Notes: generated by a model from the sequence alone, not told the origin. Positions 9,516-21,039 are shown, counted from the stretch's first letter. The stretch is DNA of 64,000 bases from Closterium sp. NIES-65 (GCA_948144175.1 CANXME010002549.1:372001-436000), one strand, 5' to 3'. Numbers and translations: made by a program.

Positions 9516-12500
9516 ATTGCTGCTGCTGCTGCTACTGCTGCTGCTGGCCCGGCCGCTGCAGAGAAGGGGGGGAGAGAGAGGAGGAGGGAGAGGGGGGAGG
9601 GGGCGCAGCTGAGTGGGCCGGGGAGGCGGATGAGGCGGGTTCGTAGACGTTGGCAAAGGAGGACGAAGGGAGTGAAGGAGAGGAGCGGGAGGGAGGAGAG
9701 GTGGGAGGACAGTGTCGGTCCAGGCGAGGGGGCAAGAGGGAGGAGGGAGAGGGTCAGGAGGAGGAGTGGAGTAGTAGGGAACAGACTCATCGAAGATGAC
9801 GTCAATGCTGCGGATGAGGCAATTGGTGGGAGGGTGGAGGAAGAGGTAGCCTGGTGAGTCACGATTGTGCCCGAGGTAGACGCACTCCCGGGCACGAGGG
9901 GCTAGCTTGCCAGCAGCGTGGGAGCGATCGGCCGATGGGATGAGGACGAAGGCCGGCAGCGTCAGGCTTGGCCTTAGACCAGAGTTCTGTGGGGGAGGAG
10001 GAGGGATGCTGAGGGTGGGAGTGGAGATTGAGGAGGAGGGCGGCATGGAGGAGGGCATAGCTCCAGAGGGAAGGAGGGGTGGAGGCGTGAGAAATGAGGC
10101 AACGGGCAATTTTGGTGATTTCACAAATGCGACTTTCAGCAATGCCATTTTGCTGAGGGGAGTGGGGGAGGGTGGAGGTTTGCTGAATGCCATGAGTTTT
10201 GCAGAAGGTGGCAAGGGTGTTGTTGATGAACTCACCCCCACCGTCAGAGTGAAGGCGGCAAATGGGGCGTTTGAAGTGAGTGCGGCATTGCTCAGCCCAG
10301 GTGATGACCACAGCCGGCACCTGGTCTTTGGTGTGAAGGAAAAAGACAGTGGAGTACCGACTGTGGTCGTCGACGAGGATGAGCATGTATCGGTGCCCCT
10401 GACGGGAGCGGATAGGATAGGGACCCGAGAGATCCATGTGGACGAGGTCGATGGGAGCGGCAGCAAAGATGGGATGGCTGTGATGGGGGGACTGTTTGAG
10501 CTTGCCATGAATGCATGATGGGCATGGGGGAGCAGGGGAGGGGAGGTAAGGTGGGAGGGAGGCTATGAAGGAGGCGAGAGGTGACAGTGGTGCGAACTGC
10601 AGCGAAGTTGGGATGGCCAAGTCGGTGATGCAAGATGACTGCTGGGTGGGAGAGGGCAGTAGAGGAGGAGGGGGATGGGGTGGGAGAAGAGGTGGGGAGG
10701 GAGGAGGAGGGGGGTGAAGTGGGGGAGGAGGATACCTGAGGGGGAGGGAGAGGGGGAGGAGGACCGGTGGAAGTACCAGCACGAGTGGTAACATGACAGA
10801 AAGAGGGACGGGGTGTGCGGAGCGTGTAAAGGCGAGTGCGAGGACAGAGGGGAATGCGCAAAAGGAAGCGACCACAGGCGGTGTGATAGAGATCACAGTA
10901 AGTAGCAAAACCAGGGTAAATGGCGGTAATACCGTCACCTTGGAGTTCTTGGTGAGAGAGGAGGTTATTGCGAAGGGTAGGGATGTGGACACCTGTGACC
11001 CTACCGGAGGGGAAAGCGGTGCAAGGGAGGGTGGAGAGGTGAGTGCATGGGATGGAGAAGTTGGAGTCAGCACCGTGAACCTGAGTGGGAAGTGGAAGGG
11101 GGGTGAGGGTGCCAGCGTCTTTGAGTGCAGTTTCTGTGGCCCCACTGTCAAGGACAAAGTCCAAGGTGGGGGAGGAAAGAGGGGGAGGTGACACGGGGTA
11201 CTGGAAAGACGTCTCATTGATAGCAGAGGGATACATGGAAGCGACGGATGGTGCAACAGCAACATGACCAAGGAAACTGCCCTGAGAGTCAGGGACACTG
11301 GGAGGGGCAGAGGGGATGGAACCCCAGGGAGGGGGGCAAGGGAGGCATGAGAGGCCATGGCCGCTGTGCCGAAGGTCATCGGTTGCTGCTGCCACTGCGG
11401 TTGAAGGTACTGCGGCGGGTGCTGCTGCTGGAAGAACTGCTGCTGCGGTGGCTGCTGCGGCTGGAGAAACTGCGGCTGCTGCGGCTGGAGAAACTGCTGC
11501 TGGTGGTGCTGCTGAAACTGCTGCTGCTGCTGGTGGTGCTGCTGAAACAGCTGCAGTTGGGAAGGGGGGGAGGGGGTGAACAGGCGGAGGTGAGCGGGGA
11601 GGAAGGAGGGGAGGGATTGAATGTCCACGAGGGAGGGGCGAGGGGTAACACTGTTCCAGCGAGGAGGGTTACCAGTGTTGCCGCGGTCAAACCAGGCGTC
11701 ATCGAGCGCCTTGAAGCATGTGGCAGGGGGGTGGTTGGTCTGCCCACACGGCGTGCCGGCGCGGGGACCATGGCGGCGAACGTATGTGCAGGCTGGGAGA
11801 GTCCCACGGCGACCTCCACGGATCACAGCTCCACCAGCTCCCAAGGGACCTCTAGGAGTGGTACCACCAGGACCACCACCACCACCACCACCACGGCCAC
11901 CACATCCACCACGGCCACCACCCCGACCACCACCACCACCCCCGCCCCCTCCACGACCTCCTCCGCCGCCGTTGCGACCACCCGAGTTGCGCGGCTGCGT
12001 GGCATTGAGGGAGGTGGAGGAGGAAGGAGTGGTGGTGAGGTTGACAATGGGGGTGCGGAGCTTGACTTCAGTGTCAATGATCCACTGAGTCACCTCGGTG
12101 AGGCCAGCCAAGGGGTTAGCCTCGATGAAGGCGTGCAGGCGGGACTCGTAGTCTGGCGTGAGGTTGAAGAACAGACGATGAATCTGCAGGGGCTCGGAGA
12201 GGGCAGCCTGTTGAGCGGCAAGGCGATTAGCGACCTCCTGCATGCGCCCCACGTAGTCGTCAGCACCGTCGCAGGTGGCGAGGGTGATGGTGAAGTACTC
12301 CTGGAAGAGAACACCGACGGAGCTGATGTCGCGACGCTCGAACATAGACTGGAGCTCGGTCCAGATGAGGTGAGCTCGCATTTCACGAGCTTAGAAGTGG
12401 CGCATGAGGGTGTCAGGGAGGGCACCGAGGAGGATGGTGCAGGCGCGGTTGTCGGCAGCGGCCCAGGCGATGCTATTGGGGACGTAAGTCGCCATGGAGG

Positions 12501-12939
12501 TGTTGTACTCTGCAGTCAGCGCCAGGCGAGTGGCACGCTCCGACGTCACAAACTCGTAGTTGAGTACAGCAACCTCTTGGTCGGCTTTGCGGATGAGGTA
12601 CTCGCGGCAGTCATGGAGGAAGGTGGCGTCAGCAGCGACCTGAAGCTCGGTGGTATTGGCCACGCCCAGGCTAGGCTCTAGAGGAGGGGGGCCTGGAGCG
12701 GGAGGGAGAGTGGGAGGTTCGCCAAGGTGATTGGGTGCAGTCAGCTGGAGAGCCTGTGGATGGCGAAGGAGAACGTTGAGGACGCAGTAGGGTCCGACAA
12801 AGGTGTCCTGAAGGACGCGGCGAATGCTGCCAACAAACAAGTGCCAGTTGATGGCAAATCGATCAGCAGCAAGTTGCAGCTTGTCGACCGAGGAGGCGTC
12901 GATGGGAGGGGGGAGAGGGGCAGGAAAGGTGGTAGCCAT
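7588..12939 (-). pseudogene. copia gag-pol of element G
   Basis: Gag begins at the ATG at 12939 (MATTFPAPLPPPIDASS). A TAA at about 12388-12390 interrupts it after 182 codons, and the same frame continues as MRAHLIWTELQSMFERRD to 9859. Gag contains a Gly/Arg-rich tract and the atypical zinc-knuckle CTYVRRHGPRAGTPC followed by x4-H-x4-C. Protease (FVLDSGATET) and the HHCC segment (HHRLGHPN) lie in a shifted frame near 11100 and 10620. The integrase core keeps HMDLSGPYP, LHSDGGGEF and GIAESR. A CTG/CAG-rich low-complexity linker (9348-9560) precedes reverse transcriptase (9069-8371, catalytic LVYVDDMIL) and RNase H (8349-7789). The frame ends near 7588. Several stops and frameshifts, for example near 8350 and 7790, show it is inactive. 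Confidence 0.87.
9348..9560. repeat. CTG/CAG-rich microsatellite in the integrase-RT linker of G
   Basis: About 210 bp made mostly of CTG triplets on the plus strand (CAG on the minus strand), interrupted by CTA, CCG and TTG variants. On the coding strand it gives Ser-, Ala- or Gln-rich reading depending on frame. Long open frames across it on both strands are compositional. Confidence 0.85.
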
Positions 12940-13747
12940 GAGGGGCGGCGGCGGGTGGATCCGGGGCGGCCAAGGAGGAGACGACGGCGGGTGGACCCGC
13001 GGCGGTCAGGGGGGAGGCGACGGCGGGTGGACCCGCGGCGGCCAGGAGTGGGGGGGGGGGGACTGCTCCTGCTTGGGCTACTGCACTCCTCTGGCTGCTG
13101 CTGCTGCTGGACCCCTCCGGCTGCGGGTGCTGATGCTGTTGCTGCTGCTGCTGCTGATGCCGCTGTTGCCAGTGCTGTAGCCGTTTCTGCCGCTTCCGCC
13201 GCTGCTGCCGCTGATACCGCTGCTGCGGCTGCTGCTGCTGCGGCCAAGGAGAGGAGGGAGAGAGAGAGGAGGAGGGAGAGAGGGGGGAGGGGGAGAGGGG
13301 GGGGGGAGGGAAAGGAGGATGTAGTCGCAGGTGCCACTGCTGCCGCTGCTACTGCTGTTGCTGCGAAGAGAGGGGAGAGGGAGAGGAGGAGGGGGAGGGG
13401 GGGGGGGGGGGGGGGGGGAAAGGAGGATGCAGGCACGGATGCGGGTGCCGCTGCTGCCGCTGTTGCCGCTGATGCCGCTGAGGAGGAGGGGGGGGAGAGG
13501 GAGAGGAGGTGGGAGAGGGGGAAGGGAGGGTGCAGCTGCTGCTGCGGGGGGGTGGGGGAGAGGGAGAGGAGGAGGGAGAGGGGGAAGGGAGGATGCAACT
13601 GCTACGGCTGGTGCTGCCGCTGCTGCTGGTGAGGGGGGGAGAGGGAGAGGAGGAGGGAGAGGGGGAAGGGGGGGGAGGGCTGGATGGCCCGTAGGAGGAG
13701 GAAGCGAGGGGGGGAGGGGGGGGGGGAAAGGGGGGAGGGGGGGGGGC
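12940..13747 (-). repeat. purine-rich part of the element G leader
   Basis: Untranslated leader next to gag. On the plus strand it is dominated by GGAGGGAGAGGGGGAGG runs, GCTGCTGCTG blocks and poly-G tracts (up to about 20 G near 13398-13420). No domain is recognisable in its many open frames. Confidence 0.7.
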
Positions 13748-14525
13748 GGAACGCCCATGGGAGCGGATCGGATAGGCGAAACGCCCGTGGGAGCAGAACG
13801 GATAGGCGAAATGCCCGTGGGAGCAGAACAGACGGGCAAATGTTCCGCGGGAGCAGGACGGGCGAAATGCCCGCGGGAGCACAACGGACGGGCGAAATGC
13901 CCGCGGGAGCAGAACTCACGGGCGAAATGCCTGCGAGAGCAGAACTGACGGGCGAAATGCCCGCGGAAGCTGAACTGGCAGGCAAAATGCCCGCGGGAGT
14001 AGAATTGCCGGGCGAAATGCCCGTGGGAGCAGAACGGATGGGCGAAACGCCTGCGGGAGCAGAAATGGCGGGCGAAACGCCCGCGGGAGCAGAACTGACG
14101 GGCGAAAGGCCCGCGGGAGCAGAACTGATGGGCGAAATGCCCGCTGGAGCAGAACTGACGGGTGAAATGCCCGCGGGAGCAGAAGTGACGGGCGAAATGC
14201 CCGCGGGAGCAAAACTGACGGGCGAAATGCCCACGAGAGCAGAAGTGACGGGCGAAATGCCCACGGGAGCAGAAGTGACGGGCGAAATGCCCGCGGGAGC
14301 AGAACTGACGGGCCAAATGCCCGCGGGAGCAGAACTGACGGGCGAAATGCCCGCGGGAGCAGATTTGGCGGGTGAAATGCCCGCGGGAGCAGAAGTGACG
14401 GACGAAATGCCCGCGAGAGTAGACTTGACGGGCGAAATGCCCGCAGGAGCAGAACTGGCGGGCGAAATGCCCGCGGGAGCAGAACTGACGGGTGAAATGC
14501 CCGCGGGAGAAGAACTGGTGGGCGA
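13748..14525. repeat. 30-bp tandem array in the element G leader
   Basis: About 26 head-to-tail units of 30 bp built on GGGCGAAATGCCCGCGGGAG then CAGAACTGAC, with point variants. Each unit contains GGGC-GAAAT-GCCC, able to form a small hairpin, and the palindrome CCCGCGGG. Because 30 is divisible by three, frames stay open on both strands (for example a decapeptide repeat GEMPAGAELT on the plus strand). I treat these as non-coding. The units abut without unique spacers, so this is not CRISPR. Confidence 0.92.
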
Positions 14526-14645
14526 TTGGGGGCGTCGGCGGCGGTCTAGGCTACGGCGATTAAGTGGGGAAGGGTGGGCCCATGGAAGAAAAAAAAACTG
14601 GAGGGAGGGGAGAGGTAAGGCCTAGGAAAAATTAGCTATATACCA

Positions 14646-14976
14646 TGTTAAGATTGTTAAGTGAATCATTAGTTTGATTAGGGAAAAGGTGGGCATACAT
14701 AGGATGCAAGAGGAGCTTGGAAGGGAAGGGGGAATGTTGGGTGGTTGGGTAGTCCCTAAAGCAACTTGCAAGGAGGGGGCACCCAACTTGTGGGTTGCAA
14801 AAAGGGGGTACCCAACTTGCACTTGGGGGCTCCAACACTTGTGGGTTGGATTGACACCCCAACTTGCAAGTCTACACCCCAAAGTTGGGTGTAGTCCTAC
14901 AAAGCAAGCTACACCCAAAGTTGGGTGTAGCCTCAACCCCTTTTATACTTAGCATGCTATACACACATTTCTAACA
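14646..14976 (-). repeat. 5' LTR of element G
   Basis: A 331-bp LTR beginning TGTTAGAAATG at 14976 and ending TTAACA at 14646, followed on the minus strand by the primer-binding site. It matches 7171-7544 apart from scattered substitutions and the missing 43-bp segment. Confidence 0.9.
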
Positions 14977-14981
14977 GCAGC

Positions 14982-15812
14982 GCCACCCCCCGGGGGTGCC
15001 AGATTGGTTTCCCTCAGGGCCACGTGGGCCGGGTCACGATGGCGAGGGCATCGGGCCTCCTCTCCGCCCTTTCCTAGCAGGGAATGGGACGTCCTCGACC
15101 CGAATAGAGTGATGCCACTGCCTAATCACAAAAACAGGGGGGTTGGAGGGGTTCTAGGTTGGAGCTTGCGTCAAGTCATACCTCTAGTAAAACCCCTCTC
15201 CCTCGTCTATCCTTCCTCTCGTTCATCTCGCTTCCTACCTCAGATCAGAATTGCTGGCGAGGGCGCCCCCACTAACCACCTTCGTTGGCGGCGTTGCTTG
15301 ATTACTGATTCAGAAAATTGCGGGAACGCGCTGTATGAATATCCTGGATTTCAGAGCACTCGAATCGCGGAAGCCTGAGCGGCTTCAGCCGTGGGAGCGT
15401 CAACATGGTGAGCGTCAACATGGTGAGCGTCGCACACAACTTTGGTCCTTCCAGAGTTAATTCTGGATGCGGTATACAAAATTCGAGCGAGTTGGTACCT
15501 TAGCTCTGGTTTTCTTGATCGTCCATCCAACGCGCTGAATCTTGCTTCCTTTGGAAGACAGACACGAAGGCTGCCTTGATTGTCATCCAAACCTTCCATA
15601 CTGTTCCCTAGGTGACTTTTGAGTCGACTCAAAAGTCACCGTCATCGTTTATCCAACACGCTGAATCTTGCTTCTGTTGGAACACAGACACGAAGGTTGG
15701 CTTGATTGTCTTCCAAAACTTCCTTGTTCCCTTCGCTCCAAAGTTTTCTCCCTACTCTTCTCTGACCTTTCCTGCTCTGTTCATCTGCTAGGGTTTCAAC
15801 AAGGAGCCGCCA
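14982..15812. other. host-like interval with a local duplication and a palindrome
   Basis: No gene is identified here. A segment of about 82 bp (about 15516-15597) is repeated at about 15643-15723 with about 85 percent identity by eye. A perfect 30-bp palindrome centred on GAGTCGACTC lies between the copies at 15611-15640. The sequence upstream of 15813 is pyrimidine-rich and could be a 5' untranslated region. Confidence 0.5.
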
Positions 15813-16310
15813 ATGAGCGGCCAAGGCCAAAGCTCAGATCGCGCTCCTCTGCTCGCCACCTCCACCGCCTCCTACTCCTCTTTTAGTCCTCATCATCCCA
15901 CTCCGCCGAATCCTCCTCCTGCTTCTCCTGCTGCCGCTACTCCTACTCAAGCAGCAGCAAAATCAGCAGCAAGGGGGCCAGCAGCAACAGGGGGGGGAAC
16001 AAGGGGGCCAGCAGCAACAGGGGGGGCAGCAACAGGAGCGGCAGCAACAGGGGGGGCAGCAAGGGGGGTGGCAGCAATAGGGCGGGCAGCAGGGGGAGCA
16101 GCAGGAGGGGTGGCGGAGGGAATGCCACTCATGTATCCTGGCCTTGTCCAGCCCGTGGGAACAGGAAGTACTCGTCTCCCGCTCACCCACGCTCCTCCAG
16201 ATCACCATCCCTCCCCAGCAACTCACCTTTACAGCCCTCGTCGGAATCGTCTTCGTCCTGGTGAGCTCGTGCCAGTCGGGCAACGCCATCCCTGCCATTA
16301 CAGTCCTTGA
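15813..16310 (+). CDS. hypothetical Pro/Ala/Gln-rich protein, possible first exon
   Basis: I do not recognise this protein. An ATG in a favourable context (GCCGCCAATGAGC) opens a 165-codon frame: MSGQGQSSDRAPLLATS, a Pro/Ser-rich stretch, then a low-complexity block (about 15943-16130) made of imperfect CAGCAGCAACAGGGGGG repeats. In this frame the block reads Ala/Gly/Thr, and in another frame Gln/Gly. A donor-like CCTGGTGAGC at about 16257 could end an exon. The 16.3-18.0 kb sequence downstream has exon-like duplicated pieces. It may be the 5' end of a broken or intron-rich host gene, or an accidental open frame. Confidence 0.3.
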   Translation: MSGQGQSSDRAPLLATSTASYSSFSPHHPTPPNPPPASPAAATPTQAAAKSAARGPAATGGGTRGPAATGGAATGAAATGGAARGVAAIGRAAGGAAGGVAEGMPLMYPGLVQPVGTGSTRLPLTHAPPDHHPSPATHLYSPRRNRLRPGELVPVGQRHPCHYSP

Positions 16311-17963
16311 TGGCGGTTGTTGCCTACTTGTCAACCATAGCAACCAGCAAGCATGCTGGCCCAATTCCTCCCTCCTTGCCTTCGAATCAATCAATCAGTC
16401 CGATTCTTTCCCTCCCAGTCTCCCCCTCCCACCACACACCATTTCTGCCATTAAATTCCTTGATGGCGGTTGTCGCCTACTTGTAAACCATAGCAGTAGT
16501 AAACTATGGAGTTCCCCTCCTCCAACTTTATTACACCATTCCCCTCTGGGTTGCTTGTATCTGGTGGGTGTCTTTTTCCAGGCTTTCCAGGCTTCTTGTG
16601 CGTTCGCGTGCTATCTTTGGCACATCACGGCCCAAGTTGTTATGATGTGTCCCTGGTGTGACTATCACGAGTCACGGCTTGCGTTGACTTTTGAGTCGAC
16701 GTAAAAGTCAAGTTGTTATAATGTGCCATGGTGTGAATGTCACGAGTCATGACTCGCGACCGTGTAAATATTGCCACCTTCCCCCACCTCCCCCACTTCA
16801 CTTTCGCTTCCCCTTCCCCTTCCTCCCCGCCAGCCTGCTCGCCTACTTGCTACTGCGGCACATCATGGTTGAGACAGTGTCACGTCTTCCACCCCCTTCC
16901 CCTTCTCCTCCTCTCCTCCTTGTCCCTGCCAGCCTGCTCGCCCAATTGCTAGTGCCATGCATCATAGGCGAAACAGTGACTGTTGACTCCGCCATGTGTC
17001 AGCTGACCATTCGTTGATAGGTGATGGGTCTGACTCGGCCTTGCGTGTCCACGGCTCGCACTGATCGCATCACTGGCTCTGGAGTCAACTTCACCACGCA
17101 GGTATTGTTCCGTTCTCGTTTTGTTCTCGTACTCTTGTGCCTTCAAGAAACAGATTCTGCATTCCTCTCTGTGGCCCGTCCACGGCTCGCACTGATTGCA
17201 TCAGTGGCTCTGGAGTCAACTACGCTGTGCAGGTATGATCTCTTTGCAGTTTATACACTCAAGGAACCATGCAGGCCCTTCTCTTGTGCTTTCTCTCTGT
17301 GGCTCTCCGTGGCTCTATTCCACTACCGCCACCACCTCTCTATTCCGTTCAACTCCTCGCCTTGCAGGACAATGAAACTACTACGTTCTGCCAGCTCATC
17401 ATGGCGGGCAGCAGAACTCTCTCCTTTGGCTCCCCCCCAAGCCTCCCCCCCCTGCATATTCCTTCTATTCCGTCCAATTCCACACCTCGCAGGACGATGA
17501 CACTACCACGTTTTGCCAGCTCACCATGGCGGGCGGCAGGACTCTCTCCTTCAGCTATCACTTGTCGCTACCAGAGCAGCGCTGGCTCTCCCTCCTCATC
17601 GCATCCTTCCTGCAAGTGCCCTGGTTTTAACCACCATTTCTACAGTCCTACTGACTCAACACTGTTAGCGCCTGTACAGTGTTGCTCGGAGCAGTGCTGG
17701 CTTTCCCTTCATATTGCCTCCTTCCTGGAAGTGCCCTGAATTCAACCATCCTTCCTACGATCTTACTGACACGACATAGTCGGTCGGCGTTCCTAATTTT
17801 TATTTATCCTAGCCGACTCAGCACTACTGCTCGTGTTACGTGTATCATAATAGTGCTCGTTCTCTTCTCTCCACTTCATTGCGGAGCAAAGTTGGCTCTC
17901 CCTCCACATCGCATCATTCTTGCAAGTACCTTGGTTCCAGCCATCATCTCAACAATCTTTCTC
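16293..17963 (+). repeat. series of side-by-side imperfect duplications
   Basis: Six successive short segments each occur twice, or three times, close together. Approximate copies: 16293-16349 and 16445-16500; 16631-16700 and 16708-16761; 16809-16882 and 16905-16980; 17044-17103 and 17177-17234; 17341-17428 and 17466-17552; and the triplet 17574-17654, 17689-17770, 17883-17963. Copies are 55-90 bp, about 80-90 percent alike by eye and spaced about 75-195 bp. Several contain CAGGT or CAGGA, which resemble splice junctions. No single protein frame runs through them. This could be an intron-rich host gene or its relic. Confidence 0.7.
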
Positions 17964-18589
17964 AATTTAGAATGATACCGTCACCCCCCAGATAAGCCCC
18001 CATGGGGGGGTATAATAATTACATGTTTTTTTAGGGGGGTGGGCATATAATGTAGCAAATTTATAAGCGCCGAGGCTTATATAATGACATGTATGAAATT
18101 CACTGGTTTTGACATCAGAGTGTTCATCTCGTTCTTGCAATTTGAATAGAGTCAAAATTAGCGAGGGGTGTGAATGAAATCTCGCGTAAGTTGGCAGGGA
18201 TAGATTTCGTGCCAACACACATAGTCAAAATGAGTCATGTGTTCCCCATGACATGTCATTTCGACTAGACACTCACGAAGTGAGTCGCGCGAGGGTGAAG
18301 GCCATCGAAATTCGGGACGCAAAATGTGTGTTTCGTTACAGATGTTTCATTAAAAATATAAAAAACAATACAGATACCGTCATACCCCGGATATACCCCC
18401 ATGGGGGGCACTAATAAAACATGTTTTTTTTAGGGGGTGGGCTTATAACATAGTAAAATTATAAGCGCCAGCGTTTATGTTATGTCAAAAATGAAATTTG
18501 TTTTTTAATATACCAAATCGAAGCATTCTCAAAGGCGGATTCACCTGAGTCGAGAACGTTCGACTCTGTGCATGCTTTGCGCGTGAAAC

Positions 18590-18850
18590 GGCCAACAAGG
18601 CGTGGCATCACGCCTTCCACGCCTTGTTGGCCAGGCCAGGTTTATCGGACGTGAACCTGGCCCATGCCAGGGCACACGTACTTCGCATCACAGTGGCCCA
18701 ATCAGGGTTGCATGCGATCGTGGGCACGTCGTGGTTCAGCCACGACGTGCCCATCAACAGCAAGATTCCCTGCCACTGAGGCAAAGAGCTGTCCCTTTCA
18801 GCTCCTCTGCGGGGAATCTTGACTGTGGCCACACTTTCCCCGCAGAGGAG
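18590..18850. promoter_or_regulatory. cluster of strong inverted repeats upstream of the transposase
   Basis: Five hairpins in 260 bp. Arms: 18590-18605/18617-18632 (16 bp perfect), 18636-18642/18654-18660 (7 bp), 18721-18734/18740-18753 (14 bp perfect), 18761-18770/18812-18821 (10 bp perfect) and 18802-18816/18836-18850 (15 bp perfect). The last two share 18812-18816, so they exclude each other. The position between the left terminal repeat and the start codon suggests transposase binding or control of expression, which is inference. Confidence 0.6.
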
Positions 18851-20901
18851 GCCGGGCCGCAAAACTGAAGGGGTCTCGGGCGAGGGCTTCATACGGCCCT
18901 CATTCCCAACTTTTGGTTCAGTTTTCTTCATTCGTTTGGCCTGCCGTGGCCATGGCGGGCCTTCCAGGCACGCATTTCTTGTTCCGCCGCCAACCTGCTG
19001 CAAGAGAAAATACTCGCAGAGACACTCGTGACTACTCTCAATGGCAAACGTGCCCTGCGCCCGTCCCTCCACCACAACCAGTAGTGCCTCCCGTTCCTCC
19101 CACGCCTCCTACACCTCCTACCCCTCCCGCTCCCCCGGTGCCTCCTATTCCTCCCGTTCCTCTGGCCCCTCCTGACCCGCCTGCTGTTGGTGTTCCGCGA
19201 CAAGGGCTTCTGCAGCTTCTCCTCCCCCCTGGCTACTCGGCGTTCGACGCCTTCCTGTCCGAGCCTGAACGCAGCGGCGGCGAAGGATCTTCCTCCGCAC
19301 CGGAGCCACGATGGGGAGCGCCGACTGATTGCTCGTTGGACGAATCCGTTGCCGGTGCGGACGACGACGTGGAGTTCTGGGCTGCTGACGGTCTCCCCGA
19401 GCACCTTCCAATTCCCTCCTTTCCCCCTTCAAATAAAAAAAGGCCCCACCCATCTCGCGATAATCGTGATGCCCGTCCTCCCTCCCCCAGGCACAAGCCG
19501 ACAAAGCACAGGCGCAATTCCTACACCTCGCATGAGAAGCTGCAATGGATTCTGAAGCTCGAAGCCGGAGAGATGAGTCTGCGGCGCATGTCTCGCGAAT
19601 CTGACATCTCCCGGAGGTGCCTCACGGAGTGGAAGAACTGCAAGGGTGAGCTTGAGGGCGCGCACGGTGCACGCTGTCGCCTGCACGGCCGCGGAAGGAG
19701 CTCGTGGTATCGCGACATGGAAGCGGAGGTGTATCGGAGGTTTCTCGCCCACCGCAAGAAGTGCCTCGCCGTCTCGATCGCATGACTGCAGAAGTGGTCG
19801 CACGAGGTGATGAAAGAGTTACACCTAGGTGAAAAGTGGGCCGGCTCTCAGCGGTGGACTCAGCGCTTTCGCCGCCGCTGGAACCTGACGACCAGAGCGA
19901 AGACCTGGGTCGGCCAGAAGCTCTCGTCCAGTGAGTTGTTATTTGGTGGTATTGTTGTTTGTCTGTTCCCGTCTATTCACGGCTCTCACTCTGTGTTTGT
20001 GCTTTCTGTTCCTCCCATCCCGTGTCCCAGACTGCGAGACTGATGTCAAGAACTTCTGGACGTACGTGTGTCACTCACACCGGCAGTACAAGATCGACCT
20101 GCCGTGGATTCTAAACGCGGACCAGACGCCCCTCTGGCTTGAGATGCCATCCGAACGCACCGTTGAAGAGGTTGGCTCGCGCTCCGTGCCCGTCTGCAGC
20201 GGCGGCTACCAATAAGAGCGGGTTACAGTGATGCTCGCCTGCACCGCCAGCGGGGAGAAGTTGAAGCCTTGGGTCTTCTTCAAAAGGAAGACTGTCCCCA
20301 AAGGACATTTCCCTTCAGGTATGCACCACACGTCGATTACGCGGTGGCATGTTGATGTCAGTCAAAAAAATTAACTAACATCGTGGTTTTGTTGCTGTGC
20401 AGATATCCACGTGGGGGTCCATCCCAATGGGTGGATGGACGCGGACAGTGTCATCGAGTGGCTGGACGGGGCGGTGAAGCCGTACATCAACCCCAAGTTC
20501 GGAGTCCGCCCCCACAAAGCTCTTCTCGTCCTTGATTCGTACCGCGGGCACCTGACCCCGTAGGTGAAGAAGTTTGGCGAGCTGAACCTGGTCCCTGCGG
20601 TTATCCCTGCTGGCTGCACCTCGAAGATTCAACCCCTCGACGTCGTGGTTAACCGCTCCTTCAAGGCCGCCGTTCGCCAGCTCTACCATGAGTGGTTTGA
20701 GCGTGAGGGGGTCGACACCTTGACGAAGAAAGGTGAGAGGTGCAGCTCTTCTGTTTATGTTTATTTCTTTAACCCGTGCTGACCCGGTTTGTGGATTTGC
20801 GTGGCACACAACATCAAGAAGCCTCCTGTTGAGCTGATGCTCAAGTGGATCTCAGCGGCCTGGAAGTCCGTGCCCAAGGAGCTCATTCAACGGGCGTTCC
20901 T

Positions 20902-21039
20902 TGTCAGAATATTATGTTTCTCTAGTCTGCAGTGGGGTACTCTATAGTGAGTACAACCCTTTAGGGTTTTACTATATGTATCCCAATGTTTGCTAGTGAA
21001 CCCCCTCTTCTCTCATTTCTCATTCTCGTTCATTTCACA
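20902..21039 (+). repeat. 5' LTR of N2
   Basis: A 138-bp LTR, TGTCAGAATA to ATTTCACA, followed by the primer site and by leader sequence shared with N1 and N3 (GGCCTGTGGGCCCACC). Confidence 0.92.

Larger units (their letters stand above)
7171..14976 (-). mobile_element. full-length but degenerate Ty1/copia element (G)
   Basis: A 7.8-kb minus-strand element with the 5-bp target duplication GCAGC (7166-7170 and 14977-14981). The LTRs are 14646-14976 (5') and 7171-7544 (3'). The primer site TGGTATATAGC reads leftward from 14645. Next come a long repetitive leader (to 12940), gag-pol (12939-7588) and the polypurine tract beside 7544. It differs in LTR sequence and pol sequence from the other copia elements here, so it is a separate family. 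Stops and frameshifts make it defective. Confidence 0.92.

Noticed and set aside
9348-9646. Cys-rich, Leu-rich and Ala-rich frames on the plus strand
   Set aside because: They are translations of a CTG microsatellite antisense to the element G linker.
13078-14625. Long open frames on both strands over the 30-bp array (decapeptide repeats such as GEMPAGAELT)
   Set aside because: They arise because the repeat period is a multiple of three and lacks stop codons; several frames are open at once and the region is the untranslated leader of element G.
7005-15150. Similar phrases CAAAAACAGGAGGGTTG (about 7008) and CAAAAACAGGGGGGTTGG (about 15127) on either side of element G
   Set aside because: They are too short and imperfect to be a target duplication, and the true duplication of G (GCAGC) is identified; possibly an older local duplication.
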